DNA of 64,000 nucleotides, taken from NCBI GenBank assembly GCA_014155875.1, contig JACEFZ010011455.1:90001-154000 (forward strand), written 5' to 3'. This DNA comes from Cepaea nemoralis (taxonomy: Eukaryota > Mollusca > Gastropoda > Stylommatophora > Helicidae). The position numbers were made by a program, and so were the translations under genes. Positions 51,561-60,287 of the stretch are shown here, in pieces; within the stretch, counting starts at the first letter, position 1, and each line of letters starts with the position of its first letter. The notes beneath the pieces were generated by a model, which did no database searches, was not told the origin of the DNA, and saw only the letters and a list, made by a program, of their open reading frames with translations.

Positions 51561-53239
51561 AACCTAACATCTTTGATGAGTACTTGTGAGATGTCGATCA
51601 ACCGATCCATTCACAAGTGGCTTGTAACTAGTCTGGTGGTCTATGGACTTGCATGGTGCTCAGCTTGTGCTCAAGTGGCGTAGGACTTCTATCTGCAGCT
51701 GCATTCTTACTCTCCATACAGCTTCAGATACCCTAATACTGTATGAGAATAATAACACAATGGGATGTACGTATCTATGTATATATGCATATACAACAAG
51801 TATTAATACAAGAGATAGTAGTAACTAATTTTAGGCTGTTTCCATTGACATGCAAATGTCCTGAATAGCAATTCAGAGTGCTGTTCAGTTGATTCAGCAA
51901 GCACCCTGGCTACGAAGTGATTTACGGTGATGTGATGTACATTTGCAATGTTTTTCTCTGCTATTTACATCAATGGTTTACATATTTGCATGACATTTCA
52001 TAGATATCAACATCAGAACGAAGTCGAAGTATCATTTTAACTCCATGTGACATCTGATTATAATATATTATCATGATGGCATCACTTGGACAGTATGTCA
52101 TATCACTTTATCTCCTCTATATGAGAGCTGTAATTAATGTTATTATTCTGACATTTGATGTTCCTTTTCTAATGTACTCATTCAAACAATACTATCTAGA
52201 AATAATTCTCCTTGAAATCAATTTTGGAATTTTGATAACTTTTTGCAACTGCACACTGATTTATTATGTTAGACAATCACGTAGTGTGATTTTGGGCTGA
52301 GACGTGAGACGATCTGTTCTAGTTGGTGGCCATAATAATCTGCTGACCTTGGTCAATGTCACTCTCTTTGACTTCATGAACACAACTTTTCACTGTTAAT
52401 TCTATGTTCTGATGGCAATGTTTATTTGCTAACTTCCCAACATTGATGCTGAAGTATCATTCTTTGTTAACTTTGGGTTCAATATCAAACGGGCGCAACC
52501 CCCATATGCCAAGTACCGACCTCGTGTCTGTTATGATGGATGACTAATTCAGACACAATTGGGCTACGTGTCTACTGCAATGCCCTATGTCCGACAACTT
52601 GGTATTTGTCTAGGTTTAATGTTTATAATGGGCTCGTACAAAACCTTTATCACTCTCAGATTTCAGATGCACACAACAGTAAAGTTAGTCGCGCCCTTAA
52701 ACGATACAAGCATCTTTATTGTTTTACAGTACTACTCGGGTCTGGCATAGACCGCCGGCTCCTACCGTTTCGCGTTCTGCCTATGCCCAGCACACCGTCT
52801 GCCATCAATATATAATGTCTTGCTCATCTAATCGTAAGACGACTATCATTGCTACATCTGATCTGTCTGACGAGAATACATTCTATCTATTCAATGATTT
52901 ACCAGTTAACACATTACTACTCAGCACTACTCACACATACTGGTAATCACCAGCTCTGGTCACGGCGTGCATCTGCCTGTCATTATTGTTGAAGTGTTGT
53001 CACACCAGGGCCAGCTGTCTAGCCATCACGTTCGTGTTCATCAAGCGACAGCTTCGGTACGTTGCTCCATCATTGCCGTCGTTCACAATAGAAACAATCT
53101 TCACTCAACTGCATCTCAGATGTTTCCCATTCCTTTGAATACTTTTGAACACTGAAACACTTTCACAACTCTTCAAAACACAACCGTCTTTGCTCACGTC
53201 TCATCGCCTTCTGTCCACATCGCAACCTTTTCCGGCTTT
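51561..53239. other. No recognisable gene, AT-rich then mixed composition
   Basis: Short frames (52073-52300, 52540-52815) have no motif. A TA-rich stretch at 51740-51830. Confidence 0.35.
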
Positions 53240-53292
53240 GACATGGGCGCGTCACGTGACCACATTAGCTCCGCCCTCTAATTTGCCCATGT
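53240..53292 (+). promoter_or_regulatory. Promoter-like segment (CACGTG E-box and GC box)
   Basis: GGGCGCGTCACGTGACCAC then TTAGCTCCGCCCTC: a palindromic TCACGTGA and a GC-box-like CTCCGCCC within 35 bp, 100 bp upstream of an ATG in fair Kozak context. CpGs are denser here than in the flanks. No TATA box. Function is inference only. Confidence 0.3.
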
Positions 53293-53383
53293 TCGCTTGC
53301 GTTTTTGAACTGTGTGTCAACGACATCTTTCTAGTTTCTACGATTGACACACTTGCTGTGTTTCGCGTATCCATCTCATGACA

Positions 53384-53557
53384 ATGGCTATCCAAGAGAA
53401 AGTAAAGTCCCTCAATGAAGATCTAGCTCAGAAAGCGGGTGAGAGCAGTACTTGTAATGCCGATGATAGTTTTGGAGCAAGTCTGGTAAAGCCTCTACAT
53501 CCCAATAATTCTACCACTCGCCCTCCAACCCACCTCTATTTAGCCAATACATATTAA
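53384..53557 (+). CDS. Small ORF or first-exon candidate
   Basis: ATG in ACAATGG context opens 57 codons: MAIQEKVKSLNEDLAQKAGE at the N terminus, hydrophilic and helix-prone, then a Ser/Thr/Pro-rich end. An internal GTAAAG at 53486-53491 could serve as a splice donor (ending the exon after GASL). It follows the CACGTG/GC-box segment. It lies on the same strand as exons A and B but inside their intron, so it may be an alternative promoter or first exon, a nested gene, or chance. Confidence 0.25.
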   Translation: MAIQEKVKSLNEDLAQKAGESSTCNADDSFGASLVKPLHPNNSTTRPPTHLYLANTY

Positions 53558-54049
53558 CAACCTCCGAAATAAACATTACATAATACACTGTATTTCATTT
53601 AATTCAATGGGAAATAGTGTTTCGCTATGTGTCTTTCACTTAAAGTCGCGTTTTCCAAGAACGTAACCCCGACATTAACCGGGGCTTTCCAATATCTTGT
53701 AAGGAGAGACAACTGTGTAGATCAACAGAACCACGCGGTTCAGTCCCATGTTAGGTATCTCAATACCCTCGCTGCAACAGATCAAATTTATATATGAGAG
53801 CGCGTGTTTTGTGTGCACGTCTAATGTGTGCATGAAATTGAGGACACGGGTGCGAGTGTATGGGCGTGTGAGTGCGATTCTGGCAAAGTTATACATGATC
53901 GTACGCATCTCTGCACCTTTCAGTGAAGAAGTAAAAACCCTTATGTAAAAAGTTGTTTATTAGATTGTACCAAATGTAACCACCCATATGCTAGCTAATT
54001 GGCACAAATCGGTCTTGAAGTGACACGAGATGAGGGTTAAGTTAGTTGC
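53558..54049. other. Spacer
   Basis: No recognised feature; frames 53675-53908 (-) and 53748-53948 (+) overlap antisense and lack motifs. Confidence 0.35.
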
Positions 54050-54300
54050 TTATCCTTTACAGGACGTCGCAGTCAGCCTCCTAATTTTTTGCCTGTTTGT
54101 GATTTCTTGGCAAGTTTAAGTTCACATGTTTGCCATTGTTTTCTGAAACGACCGGCACTCATACCATTTTATAAAAACCAACACAAGGCGGAGTGCTGTT
54201 AAATCACCCACAGCAGTGTTTCTAACACGGTAAGCGGCATTACGAATTACGCCCGTAATCACTTGGCCTGAGAGCCAGGCCAATGATTGTGCCATTAGAA
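54050..54300 (-). mobile_element. SINE family A, copy 3 (old)
   Basis: CTTATCCTTTACAGGACGTC, TTTCTTGGCAAGTTTAAGTT, TTTGCCATTG and TTTCTGAAACGACCGGC parallel copies 2 and 4, with more substitutions and a different head ending in CTTGGCCTGAGAGCCAGGCC at 54261-54280. It sits 70 bp from copy 4 in the same orientation. Confidence 0.7.
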
Positions 54301-54371
54301 AACACAAGGGCTAAGTGTGCTACGTCCACACTGACAATGTCCAGGCCAGTTCTGTGGTGCCGTCGGTATTA

Positions 54372-54613
54372 AATGTTTTGCATATCCTTTACAGGACATC
54401 GCTGTCAACACCAGCATCTTTCAGCTGATTGTTGATTTCTTGGCAAGATTACGCTCAGTAGTTTGTCATTGCTTTCTGAGCGACCGGCTCCATACTCTCA
54501 TAAGTCATTAGCGCGACTCGAACCGCTTCCAATTCTCATGCGCTCACGTCAACCACGAGAGTATACGGGATTACGGAGAAAGCTGCTAACGCCTCGGCCA
54601 GGGAGACCGGCGC
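54372..54613 (-). mobile_element. SINE family A, copy 4 (best head)
   Basis: Minus strand: GGTCTCCCTGGCCGAGGCGT (A box of a Ser/Leu tRNA) at about 54590-54609, a long variable region, and GCGGTTCGAGTCGCG (B box) at about 54512-54526. The SINE body CAATGACAAACTACTGAGCG follows and the tail reads to GGATATGC. This copy most clearly shows class II tRNA origin. Confidence 0.85.
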
Positions 54614-54899
54614 CGTCGGTATTACATACGGTATTTTTACATCCTCAGAGAAGGTTCTCTTTTTAATTAGCTTGGAATGATCTCCAAGACATTTCCAGTT
54701 CGGAACCAACCTTTCTTCTCTAGGACATGAACCCGGATTACTGACCCGTGTTAGGGTTCAAAAGTATACCAAAGAAAGTTTATAAAATTTGCTCATTCTC
54801 AGGATGTCAGATGGCTAAGAACTTAAATTTTGATATAACTTTCCTCAAACATTGTAAAGTATTAATAAAATTAGTGGAACTGCGGTAAAGCTGTGGAAG

Positions 54900-55155
54900 T
54901 GTAGACCATATAAAATATCACGAAGTAATGCAGCTTTACAGAACACAATTTATGTAAACATAGGACTTTGCGGCCACTAGCCTTCATCAGAAAACAAATA
55001 CATAAAAGACAATATATAAACAGGGAAAGAAACAACAGTGACTACATTAAGAAATAATAATTGAATGAGAAAATGGAAAATGAAAAAAAAAAAATTAAAA
55101 AAAAACAAACATTGCCACTTATCTCAGAATCCCAGGCTGTGATACTAACCACAAT
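54900..55155. repeat. Dispersed repeat E, copy 2, with hammerhead-like insert
   Basis: Matches 39655-39855 on both sides. The middle segment at 54963-54990, read on the minus strand, is CTGATGAAGGCTAGTGGCC then GCAAAGTCC: a perfect CUGAUGA, a short GGC/GCC stem II, and GCAAAG where GAAAC is expected. Another decayed hammerhead-like motif linking repeat E to a ribozyme-bearing retroelement. Confidence 0.6.
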
Positions 55156-55210
55156 TTAAACGCGATATAAAAATGTGAACCTTCGATGTTTTGTGTCTTC
55201 TGAATGCTAG

Positions 55211-55399
55211 ATGTGATTCATGACATCACTGTTCAGTTCACCAGTAACGGATCTGAGTCACACGACTGTAATAACCCCAGAAACGCTACAGTGAACGGGT
55301 CCAGTGTGGACGTATACTGTGATCTACACGTGCCAATCAAGGCTATCAAACTGAAAGGGCGCGCGGTTAAAGCTCTGTGCTCAATCTACGTCAGTGGAG
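55211..55399 (+). CDS. Candidate internal exon B: fucolectin-like module, second half
   Basis: An acceptor ending AATGCTAG at 55210 and a donor GTAAGC at 55400 bound a 189-bp exon, phase 1 at both ends, matching exon A. The frame reads DVIHDITVQFTSNGSESHDC, PRNATVNGSSVDVYC, AIKLKGRAVKALCSIYVSGG. Three cysteines in the pattern HDC...YC...LCSIYV, and the closing LC.IYV.G strand, are like the end of F5/8-type fucolectin modules (LCEVEVFG). Potential N-glycosylation sites (NGS, NAT) suit an extracellular protein. The next exon was not found before 56.4 kb. Family call by pattern, not by search. Confidence 0.55.
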
Positions 55400-55535
55400 G
55401 TAAGCATCACTACATATAGATTATCATCAGATATTAACAATTCAGTTAAGCATCACTACATATAGAGTATCATCAAATATTAATAATTTAGTTAAGCATC
55501 GCTTCATATCGAATATTTTCAAATATTAACAGTTG
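55400..55535. repeat. 46-bp tandem repeat starting at the exon B splice donor
   Basis: TAAGCATCACTACATATAG starts at 55401 and recurs at 55447 and 55493 (last copy diverged). The first unit is the intron's own 5' end, so the donor region itself has been tandemly copied, with GT changed to GTT in later copies (GTTAAGC). Confidence 0.9.
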
Positions 55536-55539
55536 CTCA

Positions 55540-55830
55540 AGTGGCAAGAAATGTAATATTGCTTGGCTAGCAAATCCACTACGTGGAAAGTCCGATTCGA
55601 AAGCCCATGTCCGGGCGATATGAAAGATTTAAAAATGTCCCAGTGGCACGAAATGGAATATTGTTTGGCTAGCAAATCCGTTACGTGGTATGTCTGTTTC
55701 GAAAACTCACTGTGTGGTCTTCAATCAAAGATGGAAAGAGCGTCCCAGTGGCACGAAATGGGATATTGCTTGGCTAGCAAAACCATTATGTGGAAAGTCC
55801 GAATAGTAAGCTCGCTGTGTGGGTGCCATC
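55540..55830. repeat. 104-bp tandem repeat, about 2.5 copies
   Basis: TTGGCTAGCAAA starts units at 55562, 55665 and 55770 (103 and 105 bp), each with TACGTGG or TATGTGG and CCCAGTGGCACGAAATGG. It explains the 112-codon frame 55563-55901, which simply repeats YCLASK..TW.V. Confidence 0.88.
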
Positions 55831-55839
55831 TGCAGACTG

Positions 55840-56228
55840 ATCACTCCTGGTTTCCGGAGGAACAACCTGTGGTGAGCGGGGGGCCCAATATACGGAAGTG
55901 AGGCTAAGCAGCCATGTGCAGGACGTAGCGATTCCTTGGGTGAGCCCAGTACCAGAGTGTTATGTGTCGGCTCTGCAAGTATGGAAGCCTCCTTGGATGG
56001 TGGGGAATGCCCATGGACTGCCCCTGCCTTCTCTTGAGGGCTGACAGTTATGTCTATGGCAGATCTGAAAGAACCAGCTGGGATGGGGATAACACTATAA
56101 CAGTGAGTTGACTATCCTACAAAACACCTGGTAAGGTTAACCCGGTCAACAAATGCCCACAGAAGTATGCAGTGTCGGCCGACAGGTGACAGGCACAACG
56201 CAATTACGTCCAAAATTATTCCGGATGA
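55840..56228 (+). repeat. GAA-tailed dispersed repeat G, copy 3
   Basis: Plus-strand copy of 49885-50335 and 50480-50885. It ends in CGCAATTACGTCC, ATTCCGGATGAACGCA and then the GAA array. A defined 3' end joined to a simple repeat is retrotransposon-like. Class unknown. Confidence 0.75.
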
Positions 56229-56324
56229 ACGCAGAAGAAGAAGAAGAAGAAGAAGAAGAAGAAGAAGAAGAAGAAGAAGAAGAAGAAGAAGAAGAAGAAG
56301 AAGAAGAAGAAGAAGAAGAAGAAG

Positions 56325-56355
<31 letters not shown>
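56229..56355. repeat. GAA trinucleotide microsatellite
   Basis: 42 perfect AGA/GAA units forming the tail of repeat G copy 3. It produces false poly-Glu, poly-Arg and poly-Ser frames. Confidence 0.98.
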
Positions 56356-56411
56356 CGGATCCGAATGACACACAGGGACGTGGGACCTGATGGGGCGGCC
56401 CCTGGGGAACC

Positions 56412-56640
56412 GTGAGCCCTTATAACAAAAATATCATCTCATCTCATCATGTTCCTCTTGTACCTTACAGTGTTGAGGTGAAGTATAAACAGCGGGAGAG
56501 TGCCCGCTTATGGGCTCCATGTGTCGATATTCCAATGGACTCTGTTATTCCCTGCGTCCATCGTTTACGTGGCCGGCCTCTTCCTCTGCTTCCCTCTGGT
56601 CTGTACATCATTGCTTGTTGTGGCATACTGTTAGTTGGTA
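56412..56640 (-). pseudogene. RTE-like LINE 3' end fragment
   Basis: Minus frame 56656-56465 reads SRGRGRPRKRWTQGITESIG, the GRPRKRW terminal motif of RTE/L2-type ORF2, then a diverged end with an ATGAGATGAGATGAT-like tail at 56433-56447. It abuts the plus-strand RNase H fragment. Confidence 0.5.
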
Positions 56641-56644
56641 ACCT

Positions 56645-57334
56645 ACTTGCGGTCATCTACACAGATGGGTCGGTCGTCCGACATGTGAGAAGCTCATGGG
56701 CCTTTTACATCTCGGGCCGGAGGGAGAATTGTGAAGGAGGACTCTGGTGCTTTCACTGAAACCACAAGTAGCCTGACCATGGAAGTCATGGCAGTAAGTA
56801 AAGCAATAACATGGCTCGAGACACAGACAGACACTAGGGCTTGTTTCCTTAGCGACTCAATGAACATGATCAAGAGGATAGAGGAGAGGTCGATTCGAAG
56901 AGAATGGTTGCTGCCTCTGGAGCGGTCTCGGCTGGCAAAGATTAGTTTCATCTTCGTGCCAGGGCATGCGGGAGTACAAGGAAATGAGCGGGCTGACAAG
57001 CTCGCAGGTAAGGCTACTGTGGAGGGCGGACGCGCCATGGACCAGGCCGACATTCTGAATGCTCTACGAGAAGTGAGACTTTTGCGAGAACCAAGTGATG
57101 ACTGTGAATCTACAACAATGGCCAGACTGCGGGAGCAGCAAATTAAAAGAGGGGTGGCCAAACAAGAATACTTCGCAGGAAGCCAAAGAAGATTGATAAA
57201 CCAACACAGAACTGGCGTCGTTAGCCGCTACACGCTGCGGGATTTGCTGAGGAGGGGATCCGAGCACTTATGGACTGAATGGTTCGATGTGCAACGAGGA
57301 TGATCTGTCGACTAACTAACTAACTAACTAACCT
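56645..57334 (+). mobile_element. I-type LINE 3' end: RNase H and CTAA tail
   Basis: Starts with AVIYTDGSVVRHVRSSWAF, a frameshift near 56720, then 56731-57303 open for 190 codons: EDSGAFTE, SLTMEVMAVSKAITWLE, CFLSDSMNMIKRIEE, FVPGHAGVQGNERADKLAGK. D-E-D and the later H/D residues of RNase H are all present. The stop (57301-57303) is seven bases before a CTAA tail of six units (57310-57334), so the 3' UTR is almost absent. About 95% similar by eye to 42726-43430. Severely 5'-truncated. Confidence 0.9.
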
Positions 57335-57769
57335 AATTGCATGCTTTCTAATAAAATGTAGTGCAGCTATAGCCTCCCCCCCCCCCCAACCCCACTTTAG
57401 TCCTGATTTCTTCATTTCTGATCTTATATATTCTTGATACATTGAGTATACATCTCAGGAATCTCATTTCTGTTGTTGTGATTTTTCTTTTCTTTATTTC
57501 GGTCATTGTCCAGGTTTGGCACTGGTAGCACAGAGTTGGTAGGAAGATTGTGTTGTAAAGTGCTTTCTTAGTTGTAACAAAAATATAGAGCAATATTTAT
57601 ATGTGTCATTGAAATCAAAGTATTATTCACTTCAGCGCAGCAGCGGCACAACCTATTTCACTCTGTAGTCTGTGTAGCCAAGGTGTGGTGAGAGGAGAAA
57701 CCTTCACAGTGTCTGACACTAACTTATATTTTTATTACATACCTTCACAAGACTAAGGTAACTAGGTCA
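57335..57769. other. Spacer with C-run
   Basis: Run of 13 C near 57375-57388. The minus frame 57348-57593 reads KALYNTIFLPTLCYQCQTWT, EMRFLRCILN, a decayed LINE RT C-terminal segment (LYGxETWT..EM.FLR) at about 57420-57560. Confidence 0.5.
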
Positions 57770-57793
57770 TTTCATACACGCCAGTGTATAGTG
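57770..57793. repeat. 39-bp minisatellite unit left of LINE insertion
   Basis: CATACACGCCAGTGTATAGTG matches the units at 59641-59835. The last 11 bases (AGTGTATAGTG, 57783-57793) equal 59641-59651: the target-site duplication of the LINE between them. Confidence 0.75.
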
Positions 57794-59640
57794 CACAGAG
57801 GCCCTGCCAATTCTTGACCACCTGGACACACTTCCCAGCATAACAGAAGTGTTAAGTGTGCTACAAATGAACTTGCGTCTGTCAAGGCTCCAGGTAAGGA
57901 TCGGATTCCAATAGAGGTTATCAGGAGTGGGCAAGACACACTCACTCTACAGATCCACCAGCTAATAGAGCTATGCTGGCGAGAAGGACAAGTCCCACAG
58001 GATTTCAAAGACTCAAGCATCATAACATTGTACAAGAACAAGGGCGATCGGAGCGACTGCAACAATTATAGGGGTATCTCACTTCTGTTTATTGTTGGGA
58101 AAGTATTTGCCAGAATTGTTCTGCGCAGACTTCAAGTCCTAGGAGATCATGTCTACCCTGAATCACAGTGTGGCTTTCGACAGAACCGGTCTACCATTGA
58201 TATGATATTCTCATTGCGACAAATGCAAGAAAATGCCGTGAACAGAATGAGCCAGAATGTTTATTGCCTTCATCGACCTCACAAAGGCATTTGATTTAGT
58301 CAGTCGTGAGGGTCTGTTCAAGGCACTAAAGAAGATTGGCTGCTCACCAACTTTTGTATCCATTGTGGAATCGTTCCACACAGGCATGAAGGGTAACATA
58401 AAGTGTGATATTGCAGCTTCAAAAGAGTTTGAAATCAAGAGTTGAGTTAAGCAAGGTTGTGTACTAGCTCCCACCCTCTTTGGAATATACTTTTCACTTC
58501 TACTGAAATATGCCTTTCGTGATCAGGATGGTGGTATATACATTCACTCACGCTCAGATGGCGGCCTCTATAATGCTCAGAGATTGAACGCCAAGACCAA
58601 CATTAGGAGGGTACTGAGCAGAGAGCTACTTTTTGCAGATGATGCTTCAATTACGCCCCACTGTGAGGAAGAATTACAACGTCTATTATCTGCATTCTCC
58701 AATGCTTGTTCTGAATTTGGTTTAACAATTAGCAAAAAGAAGACACAGATTATGTCACAAGGTGCACATGGGGTACCATCAATCTTTATTGACGACGCCG
58801 AACTAGAGATAGTAGACCATTTACATATCTAGGATCAGAGGTAAATAGCAAATTATCCCTAGATCAGGAAATCAACATCAGGATTGGTAAGGCAGCAACA
58901 ACAATGAACAGGTTAAGAAAAAGAGTTTGGGAGAACAGGAAGCTTACTGCCAAAACAAAAGTCCTTGTCTATCAAGCCTGTGTCCTTAGTACTCTTCTTT
59001 ATGGCAGTGAAACCTGGACAACTTACTCACACCAAGAGAAACGTTTAAACAGCTTTCATATGCGGTGTCTGCGAAGAATACTTGGTATTAAGTGGCAAGA
59101 CAAAATCACAAATACTGAAGTATTGGAAAGATCAGGTTGTGTGACGGTTTATTCCATGCTCAGTCTTCGTAGACTTAGATGGATAGGACACGTTAGGAGG
59201 ATGGATGATGGTAGAATACCAAAGGACATCTTTTCTGGTGAATTACAGATGGGTAAGAGATCTCAGGGTCGGCCTCTACTACGATACAAAGATGTGTGTA
59301 AGCGGGACATGATTGATACAGGCATTGATAATGCACAGTGGGAACAAGTCGCCGATGAACGTGTTGCATGGAGGGTAAATATCAGAAATGGAATAAAGAC
59401 AAAGGAGACAATTATTGCAGATAAGTCACACACCGAGCGTGTGAGACATAAGATGGTGCATGATGGTGGAAATGACCACGTGTTCACATGCATTCACTGT
59501 GGACGAACATTTACAGCGCGATTTGGCCTTAACAGCCACATTCGCCACCGCCATGGGTTGTAGTTATTAAGCCTTTTTGAAGCACAGTGTAACAAACTAG
59601 CATCTTTCAAAACGGCCAGGTGCCAATAAAATGAAATGAA
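57794..59640 (+). mobile_element. LINE ORF2 copy, RT plus C-terminal zinc finger, 5'-truncated
   Basis: Begins in the pre-RT linker (LPILDHLDTLPSITEV; KAPGKDRIPIEVIRSG). RT follows: YKNKGDRSDCNNYRGISLLF, CGFRQNRSTIDMIFSLRQMQ, FIDLTKAFDLVSREG, VKQGCVLAPTLFGIYFSLLL and LLFADDASI (about 58629-58655). Then YLGSEVN, YQACVLSTLLYGSETWTTY, RCLRRILGIKWQDKITN, LRRLRWIGHVRRMDDGRIPK and a C2H2 finger FTCIHCGRTFTARFGLNSHI with RHRHGL before the stop at 59561-59563. Defects: frameshifts near 57855, 58255 and 58818 and one in-frame TGA at 58443-58445. The 3' UTR ends AATAAAATGAAATGAA. An 11-bp duplication flanks it. Clade RTE/L2-like; not resolved. Confidence 0.88.
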
Positions 59641-59840
59641 AGTGTATAGTGAGATTATACGACACATTACATACATGTAAGTGTGTAGTGGAATTATACG
59701 ACACATTACATACATGTAAGTGTGTAGTGGGATTATACCACACATTTCACACACGCCAGTGTGTTGTCAGTTTACACCAAAACACATTCCATACAAGCCA
59801 GTATGTAGTGAGATTATACCACAAAATCACATGATATCTG
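59641..59840. repeat. 39-bp minisatellite, 5 copies
   Basis: AGTGT(A/G)TAGTG starts units at 59641, 59680, 59719, 59758 and 59800 (39, 39, 39, 42 bp), each with GATTATAC and ACACATTACATACATGTA or a variant. Interrupted by the LINE at 57794-59640. Confidence 0.9.
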
Positions 59841-59849
59841 CCATTGTGT

Positions 59850-60287
59850 TCTTGCGACTATAGGCACAGGTGTCTTGTATGAACAGTGGTTGACTCGGGG
59901 TACTTTGCTTTTGCGTGTATTATCTGCATCGGCACTGTATTTCGTTCGGCATAACCGTGTGGGGTTGGCAGTATACTTGAAAGTGGTCTTTGGTGACGGC
60001 CAGTGGTGTCTTGACGGCAGCGTTCTTCAGCGATCAACAGCAGCAGCTCTCTGGATTGGTGAGTTTCACTGTCACTGGATTGCCTAGCAATCAACTAAAA
60101 GTAAGAAAACTTAATAGAACATAGGAGAACTAATAATTGCATAGAAACAAAGGACTAAACAATCAAACAATATAATAGGAATTATAAATAATTAAATAAA
60201 CAAAGGAGGGACAAAGCGAAAGGATATAAATCAAAGCAGATAAAAACATTACAAATATAGCTAGCAAGTAAAGGATAAACAAAAACA
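59850..60287 (+). promoter_or_regulatory. Probable 5' UTR/internal promoter region of the terminal LINE
   Basis: GC-richer head (59870-60060) followed by an A-rich, C- and G-poor leader (60085-60287) that runs into the ORF1 ATG. A-rich leaders like this are usual before LINE ORF1. The exact 5' end and any target duplication cannot be fixed because the 3' end is outside the window. Confidence 0.4.

Noticed and set aside
52073..52300. Hydrophobic 75-codon frame as a small membrane protein
   Set aside because: AT-rich chance translation; no conserved motif, no splice or promoter context.
55563..55901. 112-codon frame after exon B as the next exon
   Set aside because: It reads a 104-bp tandem repeat plus part of repeat G; unit lengths of 103 and 105 bp are not conserved as coding and no splice sites fit.
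56146..56415. Poly-Glu, poly-Arg and poly-Ser frames
   Set aside because: Three readings of one GAA microsatellite.
56694..57161. 155-codon minus-strand frame
   Set aside because: Antisense shadow of the LINE RNase H; the same shadow occurs opposite the copy at 42868-43161.
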